From an uncultured Butyricimonas sp. (GTDB lineage Bacteria; Bacteroidota; Bacteroidia; Bacteroidales; Marinifilaceae), in the NCBI GenBank assembly GCA_944321845.1, contig CALUMT010000016.1, positions 1 through 64,000 on the forward strand: a DNA stretch of 64,000 bases, written 5' to 3'. Shown piece by piece: positions 26,943 through 37,100 of the stretch. Both the position numbers and the translations under genes were made by a program. Numbering within the stretch: position 1 is the first letter of the stretch; each line of letters opens with the position of its first letter. The notes below the pieces were generated by a model, which saw only the letters and a program-made list of their open reading frames with translations, had not been told where the DNA came from and searched no databases.

Positions 26943-29276
26943 TTATTTTTTATCGAAATACTCTCTGTTCAACTTCATTAAAATCAAGCGGTAATTCTCT
27001 CTTGTTACCGGATCCTGATGTGTCTCGCTCAATCGCTTCACCTCTTGCGCCATCTTAATGAAATAAGCATGCAACACATCAATACCATACCGACCTAATC
27101 CAAAAGAGATATTATTCTTGGCCATCTCCGTCGTAAAATTAAAAGCAAATCCGGCCTGCAATGCCCGCTTGTAATCTGAAACCGGTTTTTCAGCATCAAA
27201 ATTCTCAAAGATTACCCGATCCACGTAGGCAAACAACTCTTCCACCGTGTACGCCTTCTTGGCGCCCAATTTTCTTTCAGACTCGATCAATGCAATTATA
27301 GCTTCCTGATTGTAGAAACGCTTTGCCAGAATAATAGCCATTCCCTTCATCATCTCATCCAAATTATAATTGCCTTTCTTATACCATCTTGGCTTATATA
27401 CCCAAGGGTTCACTCCTTGGAATACATTTTTCTCCATATAATCGAGAACCTCTATTTGTTTTTCCCGGGACACGTATGATACCGGCGCTTCATTTATACC
27501 CCGGATAACTGAGTGCTTTGTACTACCTCCAATCAACGTCATCATTTGTTCCAGATAAGCCTGATACAAAGCCAGCGAGCGGATAGAATAATCAGATAAC
27601 TTTTTCCAGGTATTCTGTTCTCTCGGCAAGTTACTCAACAACTTGCTCAATTTAGGATAAATCTCCTGAATATTTTCAATACCTATCAAACTGGCCTCAA
27701 ACAAATCACAAGATAAATCATACTTTTGATTGAAAGAAGACAGAAGTTTCTCCTCCGGCATATAGAAACTGTTTTTCATGGAAGGCAATCGGTCTGAATT
27801 ACCATAGGCATACTGCAAGGCCTCGCAATCATACACGGATACCTTGGGGAACAGATTCTTCACACTGATCTTATCCTCCGGCTTCGCCAGATAATTAAAA
27901 CGGATAGCAGATGAAACAGATGCAGAAATTCCGTATTTATTCAACCATTTCTCGGAACGCAGATCTTCTGGTTTAAACGTCAGTTTTCCAGCTCCGTTCG
28001 GCAACATACCCAATACCTGAGCGAACAAAGAAGCCACCTGAGCAGTCACAATATCCTGACGCACTGTCACATCATACAAATCTTTCTGTACCCGAGCATC
28101 CAACAACCCACACTGAACGAAATAAGTATCCAACAATCCCTTTGCGTTCTCATCCATCACGTTCACCCGAGCACACAAGATCTCTCCCGTCACGGGATTC
28201 ACGATCTTGGCATAATTATTATCATTATAGGCACTTCCCCAACGGAATAAAATTGTTCCGTAGATCAACGCTCCATCATTAGCAGCACGAGTCAGGCGAA
28301 ATACATTTTTCCAACCAGCCTTTTCAAAAGCAGAAGACCACTGAGCCAACGCATTTTCAATGCTTTCCACGAATGGCTGAGGAATCAACGGATCTATATA
28401 CACACGAATCTGGCGTTCCGGTTGAACAGGTACACCTCGTTTTTGTTGCTTCAATTGTTCCGGGGAAGCAGTCAATCTCCAGCGTTGGATATATTCCAAT
28501 TTACGGGCAGTATATTTTTCCGTGTCATAGAACATCCGGGAAACTGTCTCGAAGCCATAAGCAGGATGAGTCTCACGGGATTTCATCTCCTCCTCCGGCA
28601 GCAACTGCAACACCATTCCCAGCTTAAACGTGGAAGCGATATCACTTCCAGCCCCATTTCGCGGGTTATTTTGGTAATCCGTTTGAGAACGGACAACAGA
28701 AAACACCACACCATTCTCTATCGCCCGCACGCCTTCTATTCCTGAACGAACCGGATCTGGATGACTCAACAATGAATAACCGCTTACATTAAACAAATTT
28801 CCTCCGGCATTATTCAACTCGTTTGTCAAATCAATAATCACATCTCCATCCTTCTCTCCATTTGCCACAATCGGATAAGTATAATCAACCGGAATCAGGC
28901 CTGATTTCCGAAGCGCTTCCGCCATGTACACATCCGCAGAATCCGTCACTTCCACCGGCCGCAGACGATACACGAACAACATATTATTACGTCCTTTCGA
29001 GAATCGTACGACACCGGAAGCCGGAGAAATAAACGACGCATAACCTTCCGTGATTTGAGTCGTAACCAAAACATCCTTTCCCATCGTTTCTCCGGGGATT
29101 TCTAGGTAATACTTATCTCCCAGGTTATAAACCGTGTAGAATCCTTCTGTTGTTTCCAGTCCCTTTTGTTCACGGAATTGATTGTATGACATCGGTGCAT
29201 TAGCGACCTGTCCCATGACAACTCCCGTCATCAAGCAGGCGAACAAAAACAATATATATTTATTGAGCATTTTCAT
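26943..29276 (-). CDS. metzincin-type protease paralogue lacking the zinc motif
   Basis: A 777-residue exported protein with the same architecture as the next gene upstream (DUF5117/DUF4953-type zinc-dependent metalloprotease): an opening GFYTVYNLGDKYYLEIP, the middle RWRLTASPEQLKQQKRG and IRVYIDP, and the conserved EDLRSEKWLNKYGISASVSSAIRFNYLAKPEDKI. Where the paralogue has HEVGHSLGLRHH, this one has FAQVLGMLPNG (about residues 418-428), so all zinc ligands are gone. It is probably non-catalytic, perhaps a binding or regulatory subunit. The signal peptide is about residues 1-23. The gap from the upstream gene is 13 bp. Confidence 0.82.
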   Translation of the reverse strand: MKMLNKYILFLFACLMTGVVMGQVANAPMSYNQFREQKGLETTEGFYTVYNLGDKYYLEIPGETMGKDVLVTTQITEGYASFISPASGVVRFSKGRNNMLFVYRLRPVEVTDSADVYMAEALRKSGLIPVDYTYPIVANGEKDGDVIIDLTNELNNAGGNLFNVSGYSLLSHPDPVRSGIEGVRAIENGVVFSVVRSQTDYQNNPRNGAGSDIASTFKLGMVLQLLPEEEMKSRETHPAYGFETVSRMFYDTEKYTARKLEYIQRWRLTASPEQLKQQKRGVPVQPERQIRVYIDPLIPQPFVESIENALAQWSSAFEKAGWKNVFRLTRAANDGALIYGTILFRWGSAYNDNNYAKIVNPVTGEILCARVNVMDENAKGLLDTYFVQCGLLDARVQKDLYDVTVRQDIVTAQVASLFAQVLGMLPNGAGKLTFKPEDLRSEKWLNKYGISASVSSAIRFNYLAKPEDKISVKNLFPKVSVYDCEALQYAYGNSDRLPSMKNSFYMPEEKLLSSFNQKYDLSCDLFEASLIGIENIQEIYPKLSKLLSNLPREQNTWKKLSDYSIRSLALYQAYLEQMMTLIGGSTKHSVIRGINEAPVSYVSREKQIEVLDYMEKNVFQGVNPWVYKPRWYKKGNYNLDEMMKGMAIILAKRFYNQEAIIALIESERKLGAKKAYTVEELFAYVDRVIFENFDAEKPVSDYKRALQAGFAFNFTTEMAKNNISFGLGRYGIDVLHAYFIKMAQEVKRLSETHQDPVTRENYRLILMKLNREYFDKK

Positions 29277-29289
29277 ACGTGAATTAATT

Positions 29290-31689
29290 TTAATTTAATA
29301 AGGCACTATTTTTCCCTGTCTCCCATAGAATTATAAAATCATACAATGTTTTATAGTGTGCAGCCGTTAGAGCATCTAACTGTGACTGCTTCAAGGCTTT
29401 TTCCAACCTGTTCTTTATTTTCACCACAGCCGTATTCACCAACAGATTTTTACCACAGTAAAGATTTGCCTGATTTTCCACGCTGATCACCAGATTCTGC
29501 AATAAAACCGATTGCAACATTTTCTCATAACGGGATAATGGCTTATCAAGCGCCCCGGTCTCAAAGAATGCAGCATACAATTTATCCATGTATTCCTGAA
29601 CAGACAACCCGTTCTCGTCCATCTCCTCTCCTTTGGCCAAAGCATTATACTTCATCAAAGTCTTAGCGATCACGGCAGATATGGGATCTTGAATATGCCT
29701 ATTAAAATCAACACCCGTCTTCTGCATCAATTCCTCACGGTAAAGCCAATCCTGATCCGAGAACACGTATTCCTTCAAAAAATCAAAAGCAGCTTCCTGT
29801 TTTTCTTTCTCCACGAATTCCAAAGCCACAATATCCTCGTTCCGGTCAGGATTATTCGAATAGATTCCTCCCACGTACTTCAACACGTGATTCACGTAAT
29901 TGTAATACTGGCTCAACACCGACATGTAACGCTCCCGTAACGTGGCATAATTCTCACTTGCCGGAGTCCATTCTTCCAAATGATCCATAATGACTTTCAG
30001 GTTTTCCATTCCCAAGCGGTTTGCATAAATAACATCATCTCCTGAATCCTCGGACTGGATACGCGGATCCTGTAAGGTTCTCTCTTCCATGTAACGGTAT
30101 TTATAATCCTCCCGTTTCTCAGTCACCCATGCCCTCAATAATTTTGTCTCGGCATCCAGACTCTCACGACCGGGATAAACCCTATACCCCCATTCAATGG
30201 CGAAATCATCATACACACCTACTTTAGGCAACAAATCCCGCAACTCCATTCCGTCACCAGCCTGTGCGATATAATTAAAACGCTGATAATCCATAATGGA
30301 AGCACCCAAACCATGCTTCTCCACGAAACGCTTACTTCTCAAGCTATCCACCGGATATATCGTACTCCCCATGAAATGATGGCGCAATCCCAAGGAATGT
30401 CCTACTTCATGCGTCAATACCGTGGCAGCCAGTTCCCCCATCACTTCTTTATTTATAGGATATTCCCGAGCACGGGGATCCACCACGCTACACATCACGA
30501 AATACCACCGCTGTAACAGACTTTGCACGGAATGGAAAATCGCAATATGCGCCGTAATCACTTCTCCCGAGCGGGGATCTACCACCATTGGCCCATAAGC
30601 ATTCGGTATTGGAGATGCTTTATAAGACACGAGCGGATAACGCACATCGCCCTCGTTATATTCCGGATCTTCCTCCGGAGTTGGTGCTAACTTCGCGTAA
30701 ATTGCATTCTTGAATCCGGCTTTCTCGAAAACAGGCTGCCACGCGTTTACCGCCTGAATAAAATAAGGTACCAAATACTCCGGGGTTGCTCGATCTATAT
30801 AAAATACAATAGGTTTCTTCGGTTCCACCAACTCTCCCCGGTAAAATTTCTCCATATCCTCCGGCTTGGGCTCCAATCTCCAACGATTAGCCACCAGCAC
30901 TTTCTCTACTTTATCCTCCCGTTCCAACATTCCATCCACAGTGGTTGTGAAGAAACCGACCCGTTCATCAAACAATCTCACGTCCATCGGTTTCTCCGGT
31001 AAAAGAAACCACGAAGCAGCCACCTCCCAAGTAGTTACGGCAAAATCTCCTTCTTGCACCTTATTGGCAGAAGAATAAGTACACCGCGAAATAAAATTCA
31101 GATTCTCTGGAAAAGCCTGTGCCTTCAATGGATAAGATTGCTGAGGAAGGAAATTTCCCAATTTCATAATTCCCTTAGCCCCTTTCAACAGGAAAAAATC
31201 CATATCCTTCATCCACAGTTCCGTTATATCGACCAAATAAGCTCCATCCTCCTCGGCCAATATAGGTAATGCAACATCTACCCCTTCCAGACTACTCTCA
31301 AGATAAGCGTCATAATCCGAGGCCTTCTCCCTCAGGTAATACACTCTCGGGGCCACAATCTCTATATTATTTCCATTCTTCCGAAAACGCATCAGGCGTT
31401 CGAACACGGAATCCCCGCCATAACCGAAACGCATTCCTGGATCTCGATTCACCTGGGCACATCCTTTCAATAGGGTTATTGTGGCCAATATATCTCGTTC
31501 CAACTTATCTTCTGGAATCAACAAATAATAACGTCCTTCTTGCTCGTAAACAGTGTAAAAGCCAACATCCTTCTTGGCATCTTGCCGGATAATACTATCC
31601 AATGGCAACACGCTCTGCTGTTGTTGAGCGTATAACGTTGTGCTCCATAAGGAGCACAACAGTGATATACATACAAACAAATATCTCAT
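29290..31689 (-). CDS. zinc-dependent metalloprotease (DUF5117/DUF4953, metzincin-type motif)
   Basis: A 799-residue exported protein (signal peptide about 1-21). An N-terminal DUF5117-like region (GFYTVYEQEGRYYLLIPEDKLERDILATITLLKG) precedes the catalytic domain with the extended zinc motif HEVGHSLGLRHH (His427, His431 and His437), then the conserved GASIMDYQRFNYIAQAGDG. The HExxHxxGxxH pattern and the downstream Met of SIMDYQ resemble the metzincin zinc site and Met-turn. It is expected to act in the periplasm or at the surface on proteins imported or bound by SusCD. It is spaced 2 bp from the upstream peptidase-like lipoprotein. Confidence 0.88.
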   Translation of the reverse strand: MRYLFVCISLLCSLWSTTLYAQQQQSVLPLDSIIRQDAKKDVGFYTVYEQEGRYYLLIPEDKLERDILATITLLKGCAQVNRDPGMRFGYGGDSVFERLMRFRKNGNNIEIVAPRVYYLREKASDYDAYLESSLEGVDVALPILAEEDGAYLVDITELWMKDMDFFLLKGAKGIMKLGNFLPQQSYPLKAQAFPENLNFISRCTYSSANKVQEGDFAVTTWEVAASWFLLPEKPMDVRLFDERVGFFTTTVDGMLEREDKVEKVLVANRWRLEPKPEDMEKFYRGELVEPKKPIVFYIDRATPEYLVPYFIQAVNAWQPVFEKAGFKNAIYAKLAPTPEEDPEYNEGDVRYPLVSYKASPIPNAYGPMVVDPRSGEVITAHIAIFHSVQSLLQRWYFVMCSVVDPRAREYPINKEVMGELAATVLTHEVGHSLGLRHHFMGSTIYPVDSLRSKRFVEKHGLGASIMDYQRFNYIAQAGDGMELRDLLPKVGVYDDFAIEWGYRVYPGRESLDAETKLLRAWVTEKREDYKYRYMEERTLQDPRIQSEDSGDDVIYANRLGMENLKVIMDHLEEWTPASENYATLRERYMSVLSQYYNYVNHVLKYVGGIYSNNPDRNEDIVALEFVEKEKQEAAFDFLKEYVFSDQDWLYREELMQKTGVDFNRHIQDPISAVIAKTLMKYNALAKGEEMDENGLSVQEYMDKLYAAFFETGALDKPLSRYEKMLQSVLLQNLVISVENQANLYCGKNLLVNTAVVKIKNRLEKALKQSQLDALTAAHYKTLYDFIILWETGKNSALLN

Positions 31690-31691
31690 AA

Positions 31692-32657
31692 TTACTCGTA
31701 TAATCCATTACCCACGGATTGCAAATCCATGTTATAGTTCTCTATAAAATAATTCCGCACCATATCATAACGCTTCTTCAGCAAGCCATTCACATCTTTT
31801 GCCGGGTTCAAAATTCCATCAAAGTTCTTCTCTGTATCATCATAATCACTTGTGTACTGAGGTTCCCTTGTCAGAAATTCTTCAGAATACCCGATCATCA
31901 TCAAAATAAAACTCTTCCAATCTCCTTCTACATTAATCGCATAATTTACTTGACGGGGAATTCCCAATTTCCATAACTCGGGTCGAGTCTTTGAAGTTAG
32001 TCCACTCGTACTATAATTCACTACTTCCTCGAATTCTTTCGTGGGAGTTGATAATCCACGTCCCAACATACTTTCCACGAATACCCGGTTGATTTTATCC
32101 CGGAACTTCAAGGAATCAGCCGCAGTCATTTGTGTGGAGGAGATATCACCTCTAGCCACACAAATATTATTATAATTATACCAAGCATCCACTTTTTTTC
32201 CTGTTCCAATCTGAGATACAGGAACTGTCGAAAAATCCCATTTCATGTAAACAGAATCAATCTCGGAACAAAGAAAAATCGTCACTGGTAAAAATTTTGA
32301 TAAAAACTCATCTGAATAATGAGCGAACCACAGATCTTCGATTATCCCTAACTGATTCCCGACATAATTTTCATCAACAAATGAAACCACATATCCGTCT
32401 TTTCCCCCTTCCCCCAGAACTCCGTTCTTCCAAGCCGAAGGTGTCCAATAAGTATCCTTTTCCGTGAATTTATACAATAAACAAGAACCGTATTTCTCGT
32501 AATAGGAAACGATCACATCATCATAATCATGATCTCCTTGAGGAACGGAATAACTCGTTACCTCACCGGTCGGGGTCAATTCATCCTCGGTATAACATGC
32601 TGCCACAAAAATCATTTGCAACAACAAAACAGTATAAAAATATTTCTTGAAATTCAT
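31692..32657 (-). CDS. SusD-adjacent putative metallopeptidase-like lipoprotein (Peptidase_Mx1 type), HExxH lost
   Basis: A 321-residue lipoprotein (lipobox VAAC, Cys21, followed by TEDE, an acidic surface-export-like signal). It resembles the 'putative zinc-binding metallopeptidase' lipoproteins often encoded after SusCD: a YNYNNICVARGDI segment about 25 residues before the catalytic helix, and a C-terminal LKKRYDMVRNYFIENYNMDL. In place of the expected HExxH the helix reads RVFVESMLGRG (about residues 191-201), with neither His present, so activity is doubtful. It starts 2 bp after susD. The family assignment is moderate because the key motif is absent. Confidence 0.68.
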   Translation of the reverse strand: MNFKKYFYTVLLLQMIFVAACYTEDELTPTGEVTSYSVPQGDHDYDDVIVSYYEKYGSCLLYKFTEKDTYWTPSAWKNGVLGEGGKDGYVVSFVDENYVGNQLGIIEDLWFAHYSDEFLSKFLPVTIFLCSEIDSVYMKWDFSTVPVSQIGTGKKVDAWYNYNNICVARGDISSTQMTAADSLKFRDKINRVFVESMLGRGLSTPTKEFEEVVNYSTSGLTSKTRPELWKLGIPRQVNYAINVEGDWKSFILMMIGYSEEFLTREPQYTSDYDDTEKNFDGILNPAKDVNGLLKKRYDMVRNYFIENYNMDLQSVGNGLYE

Positions 32658-32659
32658 AA

Positions 32660-34123
32660 TTATCTCGGATTTTGTACTAGTTGATAATTTCTATCCATAG
32701 CATCTTTCGGAATAGGCAATGCGTATAATGGAGAGTTGCTTTCCAGCACGTATTCATGTTCTACGCCCTCACTATCAATATATTTATGAGTCACAGAGAG
32801 TCCCAATCGTTTAATATCATACCAACGGAATCCTTCTTCCAAACATAGTTCCCGTTGCCGCTCTTCCAAACAGAATGCCAACAAGGCATTTCCATCAGAG
32901 ATATTCTCTTCCACGTATGTTCCAGTAGCATATCTCGTTTCCCGTAAATCATTCAGGTCCTTCAAAGCAGCCACACGATCCGCATCATTTCCAGATTTCA
33001 CGAAACGACGAGCCAAAGCTTCCGCCCGATTTAAGTAAGCTTCCGCCATCCGGATTCCACGATCCGAACCATTGGATGTATTATAACCTACTTTTTTCCC
33101 ATCATACACGGATCCCCACGTCTGAAAATAAGTCGTATATCTTAAATCATTATCGGCATCATACATCATCAACAGAGAATTTGAAACAGACCAAGGTGTT
33201 GCCTGACTAAAATGAGAAGAAACAAAATAAGTCGTATGTTTAAACGCAGGAGTCATTCCATAAGTCCAAACAACCTCTGTACTCAAATCTGTATCATAAA
33301 TACTTTTACCATCTTTTAAAATCGAAAGTACTGTAAGTAGAGGCCCTTCTTCAATTGCCAAACCCGCATACTTAATAGCCTCATCCAACGAAACGTCATC
33401 TCCCTTGTACAAATAAAAACGCGACAAGAGGATATAAGCGGCCTCCGGATTTACCCGATACACATTCCCGGGAAGATATTCCTCGTTCTCTTTCAGCATT
33501 GTAGCTGCCGACAATAAATCTTTCTCAATCTGATCATACAATACTTTTAAGGAAGGACGTTTCGGATATTCATCCGTCACCTCCATCGTCAGAATCAGAG
33601 GAACACCCAAGGCTGTTTCTGGGTCTACCCCTTCCCCGCTATAAGGCAAACAATAAATCATAGCCAATTTCATGTAATAGAAAGAACGCAACAACAAGGC
33701 TTGAGCCTCCAGGGCCTTCTTCTCCTGTTCGTTCCCGTTAATCTCCGGCAATTGATCTATGATCACGTTACATCCCATAATCTGTTCATAATAGGCTTTC
33801 CAACCGTTAGCCTCATCCGGGAATGGTTCTACACCATCAAACATCTCCGGATTAAACGTGAACACGGGGGTACCGTTCTCGTGCTGAGTAATATAATTAT
33901 CATTCTGTAATCCATTACACTGGATCTCATCCGTCAACAACAACAAATAGGTATCATAAGTTCCTAAGGTATAAGGATAAGCCTCACTATACAACACAGC
34001 CCGCAAATCCTCAACTGTTGAAGGAATAATCTCGTCCTGACTGGATTCCTTGAAAAAATCATGACAGGAGACGGATAGAAAACTCAACAGCCCGATCCAA
34101 AAATAACTAATATATTTTTTCAT
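32660..34123 (-). CDS. RagB/SusD family outer-membrane lipoprotein
   Basis: A 487-residue surface lipoprotein (lipobox Cys20, SVSC). It has SusD features: a conserved N-terminal DEI.. segment, TPR-like helices (LRSFYYMKLAMIYCLPYSGEGVDPETALGVPLIL; ADRVAALKDLNDLRETRYA), and the C-terminal CLEERQRELCLEEGFRWYDIKRLGL followed by PLYALPIPKDAMDRNYQLVQNPR. SusD forms the lid over the SusC transporter and binds substrate. Given the protease-rich neighbourhood, the ligand is more likely peptide than glycan, as for RagB of Porphyromonas gingivalis. The gap to SusC is 10 bp. Confidence 0.92.
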   Translation of the reverse strand: MKKYISYFWIGLLSFLSVSCHDFFKESSQDEIIPSTVEDLRAVLYSEAYPYTLGTYDTYLLLLTDEIQCNGLQNDNYITQHENGTPVFTFNPEMFDGVEPFPDEANGWKAYYEQIMGCNVIIDQLPEINGNEQEKKALEAQALLLRSFYYMKLAMIYCLPYSGEGVDPETALGVPLILTMEVTDEYPKRPSLKVLYDQIEKDLLSAATMLKENEEYLPGNVYRVNPEAAYILLSRFYLYKGDDVSLDEAIKYAGLAIEEGPLLTVLSILKDGKSIYDTDLSTEVVWTYGMTPAFKHTTYFVSSHFSQATPWSVSNSLLMMYDADNDLRYTTYFQTWGSVYDGKKVGYNTSNGSDRGIRMAEAYLNRAEALARRFVKSGNDADRVAALKDLNDLRETRYATGTYVEENISDGNALLAFCLEERQRELCLEEGFRWYDIKRLGLSVTHKYIDSEGVEHEYVLESNSPLYALPIPKDAMDRNYQLVQNPR

Positions 34124-34133
34124 AATCTATCAA

Positions 34134-37100
34134 CTAAAAGGTTACACTCAAATTAAACGAAAACGAACTAGTCTGGGGTTGTTGTCCCATAGCTACCTCC
34201 GGATCCCGTCCCTTGAAATCCTTGCTGGCAATTGTGAAAAGATTCGACACGCTAGCACTCATGCTAATTCCCTTGCAATACAATTGCTTAGTAATTTTCT
34301 CCGGGAAGAAATAACTCAATGACAAATTGTTACATTTCAAGGACGATGCATTCACCACGCGAGCGTTACTCTTGTTGTACATTGTGTACTCGTTCGCATA
34401 AGTTTTAGTATCCGGCAATAGGGAATTGGTCACGTTTACATCCGGTAACCCGGGGAACTGGGCATCCGTATCACCCGGCCGCCAACGTCCGTTTAATTCG
34501 GAGGAAAGGTTCTCGTACTCGGACGGTAAGGTCGTAGATTGGTAAGCATCCGCCAAAAACTTTTTACTTCCCAACTGTAAATAAAGATTTGTAGAAAGCG
34601 AGAATTGCTTGTAACGGAACGACATACTTAAACCTCCCGTGAAATCCGGATCCAATTTTCCAGCATATTCCATGTATGTAGTCGGATCGGTCAAAGGATC
34701 CCCCTCCTCGTCTGTTTCCAGGTTGATGATCGGGTAACCTGTTTCCTGGTCAATCCCCTCACAATCAAATGCCCAGAATGCCGATACAGGATAACCGGAT
34801 TTCGTGTAAGAACCGGAAACCGCCGTCAACCAAGTCAAGTTTTGAACTCCAACCTCCGTAACCTCATTATTGTTTTGGGAAGTATTAAGACCCACATTCC
34901 AGGTAAAATTATCCGTACGTACCGGAACAAAATTCACACTCAAATCATAACCGGAATTTTTCATGCTTCCCCCGTTCACTGGCATATTCTCCTGCCCATA
35001 CTCACGTGGGATTAACAAGGAAGTAATGATATCTTCCCCTTTTTTCAAATAATACTCGAAACCAACCTGTATCTTATGATTGAACAACGACAGATCTACA
35101 CCATAATTATAGGTAGTTGTCTTTTCCCAACGCAAATCCTCGTAAGGCAGAGAACTGATATTCAACAAATCTTCTCCCGTATGTACATCTGTAACCTCAG
35201 AAGCACTTCCCGTGGGAATCTTTACAATCAAACTCGGGCTATAATTGGTGGCCATATTCCGTTGGTAACCATAGCTAAAACGCAAACTTAAATCAGACAC
35301 GATATTCTGACGGCTAAACCATTTTTCCCGAGTCACATTCCACCGCAAACCTCCAGCCCATACCGGGTTGAAGTTCTCGTTGGCATAACGCCCGAAACGA
35401 TTAGAAGCATCCGTACGCACGCTAAAGTTCAACACATAACGACCATCATAAGCATAATTTAATGTCAGGTATGCTCCCATCTGGTTCGTCAGACGGTCCG
35501 TTATTTTGTGTGTAAATTTATTATATAAATCATTTTCTCTATCATATCCGTATGAATCCGTCAATATAATAGGTACTTGAGCGAAAGATTTTCCCCGATC
35601 CCTTAAATAACCGTAAGCAGTAGAAGAAAAACCGGTATTCTTCGTGCTGGAGAACTCAATTCCCAACATCGTTGTCAAAGCATGCACGTCGTTAAAGACC
35701 TTATCAAAAGAAAGAGAAGTTCGCCAGTTCCAAGACAGAGTCTTCGATTCTGTCTGATTATATTCCCCTCCGACAGGAAGTGGAGAATTTTTATAATCAG
35801 GATCTGTCGGTTTCACCGTCCCATAATCATAAAAACGGATATCGGCAATATAAGCAGTACGCTCTGTTGCCCATGATTCCCCAATTACAGAAGAGATGTT
35901 TACACTCCCCAGCATTTGAAGTTTCAACTCCTTACTTATGTCAACATTCAAATTAAGATTGGAATTCACCGAGAATGTCTTATTCACGTTGCCAGTCTCA
36001 TCCCGTTCATTAATAATATTAAATAATTTCCCATTTTCTTGTTCATAAAAGGCCAGTTCTCCGTTATCATCGTAAGCCGCAATAGCCCGGTTTGTTTCCG
36101 TGGCATAGGTATAGGGATCCACGAGATAGAATCCATTCGTCGTTGCATAGGCTCCAGCTAACGTAAACGAGGAACGTACTCGTTCTCCCCAATTCACGTC
36201 AACTCCAACATTCGCCCCAAAGTTCTCGGAATCATTGCCTATAGCCGTTCCGACATTCGTTCCATAAGAAAGAGATGTATAATACCGCACATCCTCACTT
36301 CCACCAGAAATAGATAGCGAATGTGAATGACTAAACGGAACTCGGAATAAAATATCAAACCAATCCGTATTCACAGTCTCCAACCGGGCCACTTCGGCCT
36401 CAAACTCAGCTTTAGTCAACTCCTTATTCATGTAACGGTTTAACGCTCCAGCATAACCAATTTTATTATTCGTCCAATTGGCATTTAACCCGCGCTGGAA
36501 AATCTCCTTGGACACCCCGACACGCTCTTTGGAATTCATCAATTCCAACTTATCATAAGTCACCTGCTCTGCCACGTTCAAATTCACGGAGTAAGAAACA
36601 GAAGGTTTACCCGCTTTCCCGCGCTTGGTTTTAATCACGATAACCCCGTTAGCGGCACGAACCCCGTAAATGGCAGTAGAAGAGGCATCTTTCAACACGG
36701 TAATACTCTCAATATCATTGGGATTCAACCAGGAAATGGAACTCCCCACGAAATTCCGGATATAATCAAAATTATCTGAATTGATTTCCCCTAAATTATT
36801 AAATGTCTGCGTGTCAAACGGAAGTGGATCCTCCTGTATAATCCCATCAACCACCCAGATCGGTTCCTGACTTCCCAACAAGGTGGAAGTTCCCCGCACA
36901 CGTACTTTCTGACGTACACCGACCAAACCGCTCTGGTTCATAATAACCAAACCCGGCAATCGACCTTGCAATGCTTGCTCCAAAGTGTTCGTACCACTGA
37001 AATACAAATCTTCAGCTTTTATCGAAGAAACGGAACCAGCCATTCGGGTCTTGTCAAATTCCTGATAACCGGTAACCACGATTTCTTCCAACTGCGTAGC

